Source: Branchiibius sp. NY16-3462-2
GTDB lineage: Bacteria > Actinomycetota > Actinomycetes > Actinomycetales > Dermatophilaceae
Assembly: GCF_001594145.1 (NCBI RefSeq)
Contig: NZ_LVCF01000001.1
Location: 620,001-684,000, forward strand
Direction: 5' to 3'
Length of the DNA: 64,000 nucleotides
Part shown: piece by piece, positions 22,644 to 31,350 of the stretch
How positions within the stretch are numbered: position 1 is the stretch's first letter
Layout of the letters: each line of letters opens with the position of its first letter
Notes under the pieces: model-generated
Databases searched by the model: none
What the model was told of the DNA's origin: nothing
What the model saw: only the letters and a program-made list of their open reading frames with translations
Made by a program: the position numbers and the translations under genes

Positions 22644-23681
22644 TCAGGAATGCACCCGCGCGACCCAGTCGGCGGGGTTCTCGATCTCACGCGCGGTCGG
22701 CAGGGTCTCCGGCGAGGTCCAGACCTCGTTGAAACCGTCGATGCCGACCTTCTCGGTCACGGCGCGCACGAAGATCGCACCGTCGCGGTACTGGCGCATC
22801 TTCGCGTCCAGCCCCAGCAGCCGGCGCAGCAACCGGTCGACCCCACCGGAGCCGCCGCGGCGCGCGGTGAACTTGCGACGGATCTCGGCGACGCTGGGCA
22901 CGACCTGCGGCCCGACGTCGTCCATCACCACATCGGCGTGGCCCTCCATCAGCGACATGACGGCCGTGAGATCGGCCATCTTCTCGCGCTGCTCGGCGGT
23001 CGTCACGAGGTCCGCCAGACCGCCGCCGCCTTCGCGCAACAGTCCCGGCAGAGCGCGCGCGGCCTGTTGGACACGTTCGCCCAGCTGATCCGGATCAGGC
23101 ACCAGATCCAGCATCAGCGCCCGGGTGCGCTCGATCATGTGCTCGCGCAACCACGGGACACCGGTCAACTGCACGCGGTGGGTCTCTTCGTGCAGACACA
23201 CCCAGAGCCGGAAGTCGGTGGGGTCGGCGTGGAGTTCCCGCTCGGTGGCCACGATGTTGGGAGCGACCAGCAACAGACTCGGCGTGCCACCGGGCGCGAT
23301 GTCGAACTGACCCAGCACCTTGCTGGCCACAAATCCGAAGACGGCGCCGACCTCGGCCGCCCCGACCTTGGCCGAAACCGCCCGGCTGACCGGGCCGGGC
23401 TGCTTCTTGGCGAAGACCTGCTCGATGACCGGATCAAGCAACGCGGACGTGGAAGCCAGGTTGATGTCGGTCCACACGGTGCGGTCGACGATCAGCACGG
23501 GCGATTCGGCGCTGGACGGCGAGGGCATCCGGGCCGTCTCCGCCACCGGGCCACGGGCGCGCTCTGCGGCGTCCCGCAGGTCCTCCACGGCGGCATGCGC
23601 CTCCCCCAGGCTGACGGCGGGGCCATCGGCGATCAACCGATGGGCGACCTTGCCCGCGGCGGACCAATCCACGAAGCTCAC
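22644..23681 (-). CDS. Zinc-dependent metalloprotease, DUF2342 family
   Basis: 345 residues with H-E-E-T-H (164-168) as HExxH zinc motif and a distal E-G-H-A-D that may supply the third ligand. This family (also annotated as coenzyme F420 biosynthesis-associated protein in some actinobacteria) is helical and cytoplasmic; its physiological substrate is not established. The GTG at 23681 is preceded by TAGGGT exactly six bases upstream, suggesting a leaderless transcript that continues into tilS and hpt. Confidence 0.88.
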   Translation of the reverse strand: MSFVDWSAAGKVAHRLIADGPAVSLGEAHAAVEDLRDAAERARGPVAETARMPSPSSAESPVLIVDRTVWTDINLASTSALLDPVIEQVFAKKQPGPVSRAVSAKVGAAEVGAVFGFVASKVLGQFDIAPGGTPSLLLVAPNIVATERELHADPTDFRLWVCLHEETHRVQLTGVPWLREHMIERTRALMLDLVPDPDQLGERVQQAARALPGLLREGGGGLADLVTTAEQREKMADLTAVMSLMEGHADVVMDDVGPQVVPSVAEIRRKFTARRGGSGGVDRLLRRLLGLDAKMRQYRDGAIFVRAVTEKVGIDGFNEVWTSPETLPTAREIENPADWVARVHS

Positions 23682-23687
23682 AGAGCC

Positions 23688-23693
23688 ACCCTA
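23688..23693 (-). promoter_or_regulatory. -10-like TAGGGT before the metalloprotease-tilS-hpt unit
   Basis: TAGGGT on the minus strand, six bases, then GTG at 23681. Only 17 bases separate this start from the dacB stop, so this box would lie in the gap between the two genes. Confidence 0.45.
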
Positions 23694-23698
23694 TGGGC

Positions 23699-25102
23699 TC
23701 ACAGGGACACGACGGCGGCCACGACGTTGTCGATGGCGGCGCGGGCGCCGTAGGGGCCCTGTGACTGCGGCCCGTTGGTGATGATCGCGAACACCAGCAA
23801 CTGACCACTCGTGGTGCGGACGGTGCCCGCCAGTGAGCTGACCCCGGTGAGGCTGCCGGTCTTGGCCCGCACCTCGCCCGCGCCGGCCGCGTTGGTGGAT
23901 TGCAGGAACCGGTCGTCCATCGTGCCGTTCCACCCGCCGACCGGAAGCCGGCTCATGACCTCCTGGAACCGGATGTCCGCTCCGCTGGCACCCTTCTCCA
24001 GCAGGTCGGCCAACAGCCGTGGCGGAATCGTCGTGCCGTCGGCCAGTCCACAGACATCGGCGAGTTTGACCCCGGTCATGTCGAAGCCGCTCCGGGCGAC
24101 GGTGTCGCGTACCCAGGCCGTCAGGGCCGCGTCGTCGCCGGCGACCCCCTTGCTGAACGCCGCTTGCCGCACCAGCGACTCGATCATCGCGTTGTCGCTG
24201 TCCTGCAGCGCCATTCCCAGTACGTCGATCAGCGGCGCGGACTGGACGGCGCCGAGCGTGGTCCCGGTCGCCGGGCCGCTCGAACCGACACCGGTAACGC
24301 TGATCCCTTGGGCGGTGAGGTTCTTGGCAAAGGCGGCCGTCGTCGCCTGCACCGGGTCGGCGACCGCCGGGATGCCGGCCTTCGCCCGCTGGGTCGACAG
24401 GCCCAGCATCGCGATCCGTGCGGTGTAGCCCATGCTCAGATAGGCCGGATCCCACGAGGGGACGGTGAGCGGGCCGGGTGCGTAGGCGGTGTTGACCGCC
24501 AGGACGACGGACTTCTGGCCCTTCTGCTTCAGTGCGGTCGCGACCTGCTGGGCCAGGTCCGCGAGGCCGGCGTAGCCGTTGACACTGTTCGGATCGCCCT
24601 TGCCCGGATTGAGCGCGGTGTCTCCCCCGGCGACCAGCACGATCTGGTTGCCGGTGCCGGCCACGACCTTGGTGGTGAGGCGCTGCTGCAGGCTCATCGT
24701 GTGCGAGACCGCCCACGCGGACAGCAACTTGGTGGTCGAGGCGGGTTCCATCGGAGTGCTGCCGGACTGGTCGAACAGGATCTGGCCGCTTCTGGCATCC
24801 CGGATCACGACGCCGGTCCTGTTGCCGAGCCAGGTGCTGGCCAGCGGCTTCTTAACGGCAGCGGCGACCTGTGCGGGCGTGATCGACGCGGCTGTGCTCG
24901 AAGGATCGGCAGTGGACGACGGGGAAGGTGAGGGAGGCGCGATGCTGGAGGTCGGCGTACGTGAGGCTCCAGGAGAGGTGAGCGGCGCGCGCGGCGCGTC
25001 GGCCAGCGTCAGGAAACCCGGCACCTTGTCGAAGATGTCCAGGGTCAGATAGCCCGCGAGCAGCACAAGGATCGCGACGACGCTGAGCAGCGCCTTGCGC
25101 AT
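23699..25102 (-). CDS. dacB: D-alanyl-D-alanine carboxypeptidase/endopeptidase, PBP4 type
   Basis: 467 residues. An N-terminal hydrophobic helix (residues 4-22) exports or anchors the protein; a Pro/Ser/Thr linker follows to residue 75. The penicillin-binding motifs are S-T-T-K (Ser122), S-D-N and K-T-G. The motif around the third conserved region reads V-C-G-L instead of the usual G-S-G-L. It trims or cleaves peptidoglycan stem peptides outside the membrane. AGGAGAGGG lies just before the ATG at 25102. It is divergent from ppa. Confidence 0.93.
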   Translation of the reverse strand: MRKALLSVVAILVLLAGYLTLDIFDKVPGFLTLADAPRAPLTSPGASRTPTSSIAPPSPSPSSTADPSSTAASITPAQVAAAVKKPLASTWLGNRTGVVIRDARSGQILFDQSGSTPMEPASTTKLLSAWAVSHTMSLQQRLTTKVVAGTGNQIVLVAGGDTALNPGKGDPNSVNGYAGLADLAQQVATALKQKGQKSVVLAVNTAYAPGPLTVPSWDPAYLSMGYTARIAMLGLSTQRAKAGIPAVADPVQATTAAFAKNLTAQGISVTGVGSSGPATGTTLGAVQSAPLIDVLGMALQDSDNAMIESLVRQAAFSKGVAGDDAALTAWVRDTVARSGFDMTGVKLADVCGLADGTTIPPRLLADLLEKGASGADIRFQEVMSRLPVGGWNGTMDDRFLQSTNAAGAGEVRAKTGSLTGVSSLAGTVRTTSGQLLVFAIITNGPQSQGPYGARAAIDNVVAAVVSL

Positions 25103-25207
25103 ATCCCTCTCCTGCCCTGGCTTGGGGGCGGCCGCCCCGGTGCGTCAGACTGTCGGGCAACCCGCAGCGACCACCGGTCGCGACCCTACGTCAACGAGGC
25201 AGTTTCG

Positions 25208-25753
25208 ATGAGCACCGACAGCAACGCCCAGCTTGAATTCGACGTCAGCGTGGAGATCCCGCGCGGGACCCGCAACAAGTACGAGATCGACCACGCGACC
25301 GGGCGGATCCGTCTGGACCGGCGCCTGTTCACCTCGATGGTCTACCCGACCGACTACGGCTACATCGAGAACACGCTCGGCGAGGACGGCGACCCGCTGG
25401 ACGCGTTGGTCCTGCTGACCGACTCGGTCATCCCGGGCGCCATCGTCGAGGCGCGCGCGATCGGCGTCTTCAAGATGGTCGACGAGGCTGGTGGCGACGA
25501 CAAGATCCTGACCGTGCCCGCGGGCGACCCGCGCTGGGACGCCTACAACGACATCGACGACGTGGAACCCTTCCTGCTCAAGGAGATCCAGCACTTCTTC
25601 GAGACCTACAAGGCGCTCGAGCCGGGCAAGTCGGTCGAGGAGGGTTCGCACTGGGTCGGTGCGGCCGAGGCACAGAAGGTCGTCGGCGAGGCGATCGCGC
25701 GGGCGCAGGCCGAGGGCTTCTCGACCGCCCGCTGGGTCGTCCCTTCTCACTGA
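25208..25753 (+). CDS. ppa: Inorganic pyrophosphatase (family I)
   Basis: 181 residues with the soluble pyrophosphatase signature D-G-D-P-L-D-A-L-V and E-I-P-R-G-T-R-N-K-Y-E substrate site. It hydrolyses pyrophosphate and pulls biosynthetic reactions forward. The start at ATG 25208 gives a few more N-terminal residues than typical actinobacterial proteins. It is followed ten bases later by the S9 peptidase gene. Confidence 0.97.
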   Translation: MSTDSNAQLEFDVSVEIPRGTRNKYEIDHATGRIRLDRRLFTSMVYPTDYGYIENTLGEDGDPLDALVLLTDSVIPGAIVEARAIGVFKMVDEAGGDDKILTVPAGDPRWDAYNDIDDVEPFLLKEIQHFFETYKALEPGKSVEEGSHWVGAAEAQKVVGEAIARAQAEGFSTARWVVPSH

Positions 25754-25763
25754 CGCGCCACTG

Positions 25764-27686
25764 ATGCCGACCGCGCCCTACGGCTCCTGGGAGTCCATCG
25801 TCACCACGTCGATGCTGACGTCGCAGGGCGTCGGTCTGTCCAGCCCGATCCTGGACGGGGAGACGCTCTTCTGGCTGGAGTCCCGGCCCTCCGAGGGCGG
25901 CCGGGTCGGGCTGTGGCGGCAGGCTCCCGGGGGCGCGCCGGAACTCGTGGTCGCGGCGCCGTTCAACGTGCGCACCCGCGTGCACGAGTACGGCGGCGGC
26001 GCGTACGCCGCGCGGATGGGTGTCGTTGTCTTCTCCGACTTCGAGTCCGGCCGCGTCTACCAGGTGACCGACGACGGCCCGGTGCCGTTGACCCCTGGCT
26101 CCTCCGATTTCCGGTACGCCGACCTGCGGGTGCACGCCGGACGCGGACTGGTGCTGGCGGTGCGGGAGGATCATTCCGGCGGCGGCGAGCCCGTGAACAC
26201 GCTCGTGGCACTGCGCCTGGGGCAAGAGGGCGCGGGCACGGTGCTGGTGTCCGGCGCCGACTTCTACTCCGACCCGCAACTGTCCGCTGACTGCGAGTTG
26301 GCGTGGACGCAGTGGGACCACCCGGCGATGCCGTGGGACGCGACCCTGATCCAGCGTGGCGTGCTGCACGATGACCTCACCGTTTCCGACGTGGTGCCGG
26401 TGGCGGGCGGCCCGGGCGAGTCGGCCCTTCACCCCCGATGGGCGCCCGGCGGTGACCTCATCTTCGTGTCCGACCGGACTGGCTGGTGGAATCTCTACGC
26501 ACAGCGCGGCGCCTCGGTCATCGCGTTACATCCGGACGAGGCCGAATACGCCGGTCCGCAATGGGTTTTCGGCCTGTCGCCGTTCGTCGCGCTGTCGACG
26601 ACCCACGTCCTGGCGGCCCGGACCTCGGCGGGCACCACCTCCCTCGTGGTCATCGAACGAGGGACCGGCGAGTCGATGACGGTGCTGCCCGCCGGGGGCA
26701 CCGCCTCGCTGACGTCGTGGGGCGGCACTGCGGCGGCGCTGATCGCTGCACCGGACTGCTCGACACGACTGGCGACCATCGGTCTGGAGTCCGGGCAGTG
26801 GACCGACGTGCGGGTTGCGAGCTCGGAATCGCTTCCGCAGCAATGGGTTTCGCTGCCGCAGCAGGTCACGTGGACCAGCACGGTCACCTCCCACCCAGGC
26901 GACGTCCACGGTCTCTACTATCCACCGACCAATCCCTCCTGGGATGCACCTGCCGGGTCGCTGCCGCCGTTGATCGTCGAATCGCACGGCGGCCCGACGT
27001 CATCGGCCTCGTCGGCCTTCTCGTTGTCAACGCAGTACTGGACCTCGCGGGGCTTCGCGGTGCTGGACGTGGACTACCGCGGATCTTCCGGCTACGGCCG
27101 GGCGTATCGCGATGCGCTGCAGGGTAATTGGGGCGTTCTTGACGTGGCTGACTGCGCGTCTGGTGCGTTGGCGATGGCCGCGCAGGGGTTGGCTGACCCG
27201 GCGCGGTTGATCGTGCGCGGCGGCAGCGCGGGTGGCTACACGACGTTGCAGTCGTTGGCATCGACCACCGTCTTCAACGCCGGCGTGAGCTACTTCGGCA
27301 TCGGCGACCTGGAGATGTTGGCGCGCGACACGCACAAGTTCGAGTCGCGGTACATGGATGGCCTGATCGGTGCGTATCCGGCTGCGGTACAGACGTACCG
27401 GGACCGCTCGCCGATCCACCACCTGGATCAACTGTCAGCGCCGATGCTCCTGCTGCAGGGTGCCGACGACAAGGTGGTGCCGCCGAACCAGGCGCAGGAG
27501 ATGGCAGCGGCCGTCCGCGCGAAGGGTCTACCGGTCGCGTTGATCGTGTTCGACGGCGAAGGTCACGGGTTCCGCCGGGCCGAGACCATCACCGCCGCCA
27601 CCGAGGCGGAACTCTTCTTCTACGGCAGGGTCTTCGACTTCTCTCCGGCGGATTCGCTGCCGCCGATCCAGATCGACAACCTGTAA
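25764..27686 (+). CDS. S9-family (prolyl-oligopeptidase-like) serine peptidase
   Basis: 640 residues: a beta-propeller-like N-terminal half (residues 1-390) and an alpha/beta hydrolase half with G-G-S-A-G-G-Y (nucleophile Ser), G-A-D-D-K-V-V (Asp) and G-E-G-H-G-F (His). No signal peptide is visible, so it is cytoplasmic and probably cleaves short peptides or N-acyl peptides. The ATG at 25764 was chosen; the frame is open to 25659 but overlaps ppa. Two small hairpins follow the stop. Confidence 0.93.
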   Translation: MPTAPYGSWESIVTTSMLTSQGVGLSSPILDGETLFWLESRPSEGGRVGLWRQAPGGAPELVVAAPFNVRTRVHEYGGGAYAARMGVVVFSDFESGRVYQVTDDGPVPLTPGSSDFRYADLRVHAGRGLVLAVREDHSGGGEPVNTLVALRLGQEGAGTVLVSGADFYSDPQLSADCELAWTQWDHPAMPWDATLIQRGVLHDDLTVSDVVPVAGGPGESALHPRWAPGGDLIFVSDRTGWWNLYAQRGASVIALHPDEAEYAGPQWVFGLSPFVALSTTHVLAARTSAGTTSLVVIERGTGESMTVLPAGGTASLTSWGGTAAALIAAPDCSTRLATIGLESGQWTDVRVASSESLPQQWVSLPQQVTWTSTVTSHPGDVHGLYYPPTNPSWDAPAGSLPPLIVESHGGPTSSASSAFSLSTQYWTSRGFAVLDVDYRGSSGYGRAYRDALQGNWGVLDVADCASGALAMAAQGLADPARLIVRGGSAGGYTTLQSLASTTVFNAGVSYFGIGDLEMLARDTHKFESRYMDGLIGAYPAAVQTYRDRSPIHHLDQLSAPMLLLQGADDKVVPPNQAQEMAAAVRAKGLPVALIVFDGEGHGFRRAETITAATEAELFFYGRVFDFSPADSLPPIQIDNL

Positions 27687-27689
27687 CCC

Positions 27690-27726
27690 GAGGACGACCT
27701 CGCCGCGCCGACCGGCGCGTCCCCTC
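27690..27726 (+). terminator. Double hairpin after the S9 peptidase gene
   Basis: Two adjacent stem-loops: CGAGG-acga-CCTCG (27690-27703) and CGCGCC-gacc-GGCGCG (27705-27720), the second followed by tcccctctt. They sit between the S9 stop and the TTGACA promoter of the next operon. Confidence 0.5.
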
Positions 27727-27755
27727 TTGACATGAATGCCTCGTCAGGTTCTACT
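27727..27755 (+). promoter_or_regulatory. Sigma-70-type promoter of the ABC importer operon
   Basis: A consensus TTGACA (27727-27732), a 17-base spacer and TCTACT (27750-27755) make the best classical promoter in the window. A GGAAGGG ribosome site (27791-27797) then precedes the ATG at 27805, giving a 5' leader of roughly 45 bases. Confidence 0.7.
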
Positions 27756-27768
27756 TCCTGTTACCTGA
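27744..27768. promoter_or_regulatory. Candidate TetR operator overlapping the -10 box
   Basis: TCAGGT (27744-27749) and ACCTGA (27763-27768) form an inverted repeat with a 13-base centre that contains the -10 box. Occupation would block transcription, fitting repression by the TetR protein encoded later in the same operon. Confidence 0.45.
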
Positions 27769-27804
27769 ATCACATCTCATGTTACTTCTTGGAAGGGTCC
27801 GGTC

Positions 27805-29004
27805 ATGCGCGGTACAACGGCGTCACTCGGTTTGGCAGCACTCTCTTGCAGCGCTCTCGCACTCAGTGCGTGTGCGCCCTCTCCCAGCCAGGGGGCCGGG
27901 ACATCCGGCGCCGGCGGCGACGTGGTCAAGGTGGGGATGATCTCCTCGCAGACGGGCCCGCTGGCCGGTTACGAGAAGGAGTATCAGAACGGTGTGGTGG
28001 CGGGCATCGACTACGCGACCAAGGGCACCGGCGCCGTCGACGGCCACAAGATCGAGGTCACCTGGCGGGATGACGGTGGCGACCCCGACAAGGCAGTGAG
28101 CGCCGCGAAGGACCTCATCGGCAAGGGCTACAAGATCCTGGGCGGCAGTGTCGACTCCGGTATCGCACTCAAGCTGGCCGACCAGGCGCAGCAGAACAAG
28201 GTGCTGTTCCTGTCCGGACCCGCGGCCAGCGACAAGATCACCGGAGCCAACGAGTACACCTTCCGCTCCGGCCGTCAGACCTACCAGGACGTCGCGACCG
28301 CTGCCACCTTCGTCAAACCCGAGGGCGCCAAAATCCTTGTCTTCGCACAAGATTCGGCTTTCGGCCAGGGCAACGCCGCCGCGGTGAAGGCGGTCATGGG
28401 ATCCAAGGGAGCCACCGTCACCAACCTCCTGGTGCCTGCGGACACCACGGACTTCACCTCCTTCGCCCGGCAGATCGTCACCCAGAAGCCGACCATGGTC
28501 TTCGTCGCGTGGGCCGGTGCGACCACCGCTGCGATGTGGCAGGCGCTCGCCCAGCAGAACGTCTTCGGCAGCACGACGGTCGTGACCGGTCTGGGCGATT
28601 CCCTCACGTACGGCGCCTACGGCGCTGCCTCGGGCAAGGTCGACTTCCTCAACCACTACTTCCCGGGTGCCGGCGGTGACAACCCCGTGGAGAAGGCCAT
28701 GACCGACAAGCTCAAGGCAGCGGGCGCCAAACCCGACCTGTTCAGCCCCGACGGATTCGTGGCCGGGCAGATGCTGGTCCGGGCGATCGGCGAAGGCGGC
28801 GGCACGGACGTGCCCAAGATGATCTCCGCCCTGCAGGGCTGGAGCTTCGAAGGACCCAAGGGCCCGATGACGATCCGCGCCGGCGACCACGCCCTGATCC
28901 AGCCGATGTTCCAGGTCAAGCTGACCGGCAGTGGCACGTCGTGGACGCCGTCGGTGGTCACCACGGTTTCTCCCGAGTCTGTGGCACCTCCGGAGGCGAA
29001 GTGA
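27805..29004 (+). CDS. ABC importer substrate-binding lipoprotein, branched-chain type
   Basis: 399 residues with a lipoprotein signal peptide (A-L-S-A-C, Cys23) and a periplasmic-binding fold of the LivK/Peripl_BP_6 type: V-G-M-I-S-S-Q-T-G-P-L-A-G at the start, F-L-S-G-P-A-A-S-D in the middle and a type I closing segment. It would capture an amino acid, amide, urea or aromatic-acid-like ligand outside the membrane; the ligand cannot be assigned. First gene of an operon in which every junction is a 4-base overlap. Confidence 0.92.
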   Translation: MRGTTASLGLAALSCSALALSACAPSPSQGAGTSGAGGDVVKVGMISSQTGPLAGYEKEYQNGVVAGIDYATKGTGAVDGHKIEVTWRDDGGDPDKAVSAAKDLIGKGYKILGGSVDSGIALKLADQAQQNKVLFLSGPAASDKITGANEYTFRSGRQTYQDVATAATFVKPEGAKILVFAQDSAFGQGNAAAVKAVMGSKGATVTNLLVPADTTDFTSFARQIVTQKPTMVFVAWAGATTAAMWQALAQQNVFGSTTVVTGLGDSLTYGAYGAASGKVDFLNHYFPGAGGDNPVEKAMTDKLKAAGAKPDLFSPDGFVAGQMLVRAIGEGGGTDVPKMISALQGWSFEGPKGPMTIRAGDHALIQPMFQVKLTGSGTSWTPSVVTTVSPESVAPPEAK

Positions 29005-29753
29005 GCCAGGCCAGCCTGGAACTGCGGTCCATCACGCTCACGATCGGCGGCGCACATATCCTGCGCGGAGTCGACCTGGACGTCGCCGGCGGCGAACTGA
29101 TCGGGGTCATCGGGCCCAACGGCGCCGGGAAGACGACCCTGTTCAACGTCATCTCCGGGTTGGTGCGGCCGACCGGCGGACAGGTCGTCTTCGACGGCCG
29201 GGATGTCACCCGCGACCGGGTGGCCCAGCGCGCCCGGGCCGGGCTGGGCCGGACGTTCCAGACCTCCAGCCTGTTCCCGGGCCTGAGCGTGCGGGAGAAC
29301 GTTCGGCTGGCCGCACAGGAACGCCTCGGTCGGGCACTGAGCCTGGTGCGATTCCCGCGGTCCGGCGACGAGGCGACCACCATCGCCGATGACTGCCTCA
29401 CCCAAGTCGGCCTCGGCCACCGCGGCGATGGCCGCGCCGGTGAGCTGTCGCACGGCGACAAGCGCAAGCTCGAGATCGCCGTCCTGTTGGCCGCGGATCC
29501 GTCGATGGTCCTGCTGGACGAACCGATGGCCGGGGTGGCCTCCGCCGATGTCCCCGGACTCGTGGAGGTGATCGGGGGGTTGCACGCGGGCGGCCGCACC
29601 GTGCTGATGGTCGAGCACCACATGGACGTGGTGCTCGGCCTGGCCGACCGGGTCGCGGTCATGCACCGTGGTCAACTCCTGGCGTGTGACACCCCAGCGG
29701 CCGTGATGGCCGACCCGGAGGTCCAGTCGGCGTACCTGGGAGATGTGGCATGA
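29001..29753 (+). CDS. ABC importer ATPase, LivG-like
   Basis: 250 residues with Walker A G-P-N-G-A-G-K-T-T, the LivG-type F-Q-T-S-S-L-F-P-G-L segment, a signature reading L-S-H-G-D-K-R-K-L-E-I-A and Walker B M-V-L-L-D-E-P. The L-S-H-G signature resembles urea-transporter UrtD proteins as well as LivG. The GTG at 29001 overlaps the stop of the binding-protein gene (GTGA). It pairs with the second ATPase encoded downstream, which is interrupted. Confidence 0.93.
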   Translation: MSQASLELRSITLTIGGAHILRGVDLDVAGGELIGVIGPNGAGKTTLFNVISGLVRPTGGQVVFDGRDVTRDRVAQRARAGLGRTFQTSSLFPGLSVRENVRLAAQERLGRALSLVRFPRSGDEATTIADDCLTQVGLGHRGDGRAGELSHGDKRKLEIAVLLAADPSMVLLDEPMAGVASADVPGLVEVIGGLHAGGRTVLMVEHHMDVVLGLADRVAVMHRGQLLACDTPAAVMADPEVQSAYLGDVA

Positions 29754-30481
29754 CCGACACGCACACCCGCCCGCCGGTCCTGGAAGTGAGCGGCCTGAGC
29801 GCCCGGATCGCCGGGCAGCAGGTCGTGGAGGACGTCAGCTTCGTCGTCCCTGCCAGTGGCGTCACAGCGGTCCTGGGGCGCAACGGGGTGGGTAAGACCA
29901 GCACCCTGCGCGCGATCCTGGGTCTGATCGAGCGCTCGGGCTCGGTCCGACTGGCAGGCGAGGCGATCGAGAAGGAACAGACCTGGCAGATCGTCCGCCG
30001 CGGCGTCGGCTACGTGCCCGAGGACCGGGAGGTCTTCGCCGGCCTGAGCGTCGCGGACAACCTGAAACTCGCCGTACGCCAAGCTGATCCACGCTACGAC
30101 CTGGTCCGGGAGTTGTTCCCGGAGCTGACCGACCGAGCCCGGCAGATGGCCGGAACCCTGTCCGGCGGGTAGCAGCAGATGGTGTCGATCGCCCGCGCGT
30201 TGCTGAACGACAACGTGCTCCTGGTAGTGGACGAACCCACCAAGGGTCTGGCGCCCAAGGTGGTCACCGAGGCCGCCGACGCTCTCGCGACGGCGGCCGC
30301 CCAGGTGCCGATCCTGTTCGTGGAGCAGAACCTCGAGGTGATCCGCCGACTCGCCGACCAGGTGGTTGTCATCGACGCGGGCCGGGTGATCCACACCGGC
30401 CCGGCGCAGGAGTTGCTCGGCGACCCGCAGCGGCTGCAACGCCTGCTCGGGGTGCACCACGACCAGGAGGTTGCCCGATGA
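29750..30481 (+). pseudogene. ABC importer ATPase, LivF-like, interrupted by in-frame TAG
   Basis: The frame encodes a full-length 243-residue LivF-type ATPase (Walker A G-R-N-G-V-G-K-T-S; Walker B L-L-V-V-D-E-P) except for a TAG at codon 141 (30170-30172), exactly where the signature L-S-G-G-E-Q-Q expects Glu; GAG to TAG is a one-base change. Everything after the stop remains in frame and intact up to the ATGA overlap with the permease gene. Reading stops before Walker B, so the importer should be inactive unless the stop is suppressed, restarted at the ATG at 30179, or a sequencing error. Confidence 0.85.
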
Positions 30482-31350
30482 GCACCGTTGTCCTGCTGCT
30501 GATCACCGGTCTCGGACTCGGCGCGCTGTACTTTCTGGTCGCCTCCGGCCTGTCGCTCATCTACGGGTTGATGGGGGTTCTGAACTTCGCCCACGGCGCC
30601 TTCCTGACCCTGGGAGCGTTCGCGGGCTGGGAGGTCGCCCGGCGACTCGGCACCGCCACCTGGGGCGCGGTCATCGTCGCCCTCGTCTGTGGCGCCGCCG
30701 CCGGAGCCGCCGTGGCCGTCGCCACCGAACTGGTGCTGATCCGCCCGCTCTACGAACGCCACATCGAGCAGGTGCTGGTCACCGTGGGTCTCGCGTTGGC
30801 CGGCGTCGCGCTCTTCATGGGGATCTGGGGTCCTGATCCGCATTACTTCGACAAACCCCCGTGGATGGCGGCGACCACCGACGTGCTGGGGGCCAGCGTC
30901 CCCAACGACCGGTTCGTGGAGATCGCCGGCGCGCTGCTCGTCCTGGCCGCCATCCTCGCCTTCCTGAAGTTCACCCGCTACGGGTTGGTCATCCGCGCCG
31001 GGGTCGAGAACCGGGCGATGGTGACTGCCCTGGGCATCGACGTACGGCGTGCCTTCACCCTCGTGTTCGCGATCGGTGGCGCCTCGGCCGGCCTGGGTGG
31101 CGTGCTGGCGTCGCTCTACTTCGGCTACGTCTCACCGGAACTGGGCTCGTCCCTGCTGATCTTCGCCTTCATCGTGACGGTGATCGGTGGCCTGGGCTCG
31201 CTGGTGGGTTCGGCGATCGCGGCGGTGCTGGTCGGCGTACTGCAGCAGTTCGCCAATTACTACTGGGGATTCGGAGACCTGATCGTGGTGCTGCTGCTCG
31301 CGGTGGTGCTGCTGGTGCGGCCCTCCGGACTGATGGGGAGGACCGCATGA
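30478..31350 (+). CDS. ABC importer permease, LivH-like
   Basis: 290 residues with about eight transmembrane helices and the LivH signatures G-L-M-G-V-L-N-F-A-H-G-A-F and the E-N-R-A-M-V-T-A-L-G-I-D coupling-loop segment that contacts the ATPase. It forms one half of the membrane channel with the LivM-like protein. Its ATG overlaps the stop of the interrupted ATPase gene. Confidence 0.93.
   Translation: MSTVVLLLITGLGLGALYFLVASGLSLIYGLMGVLNFAHGAFLTLGAFAGWEVARRLGTATWGAVIVALVCGAAAGAAVAVATELVLIRPLYERHIEQVLVTVGLALAGVALFMGIWGPDPHYFDKPPWMAATTDVLGASVPNDRFVEIAGALLVLAAILAFLKFTRYGLVIRAGVENRAMVTALGIDVRRAFTLVFAIGGASAGLGGVLASLYFGYVSPELGSSLLIFAFIVTVIGGLGSLVGSAIAAVLVGVLQQFANYYWGFGDLIVVLLLAVVLLVRPSGLMGRTA

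Noticed and set aside
22065..23753. 562-codon plus-strand frame opposite tilS and the metalloprotease
   Set aside because: Shadow frame rich in R/A/P/S; both minus-strand genes carry catalytic motifs.
27756..27804. Riboswitch in the leader of the importer operon
   Set aside because: The leader is only about 45 bases and no conserved aptamer core can be recognised.
30170..30172. TAG read as pyrrolysine or programmed readthrough
   Set aside because: No pyl genes or stimulatory structure are visible and the position is a non-catalytic Glu in all relatives; a point mutation or sequencing error is simpler.
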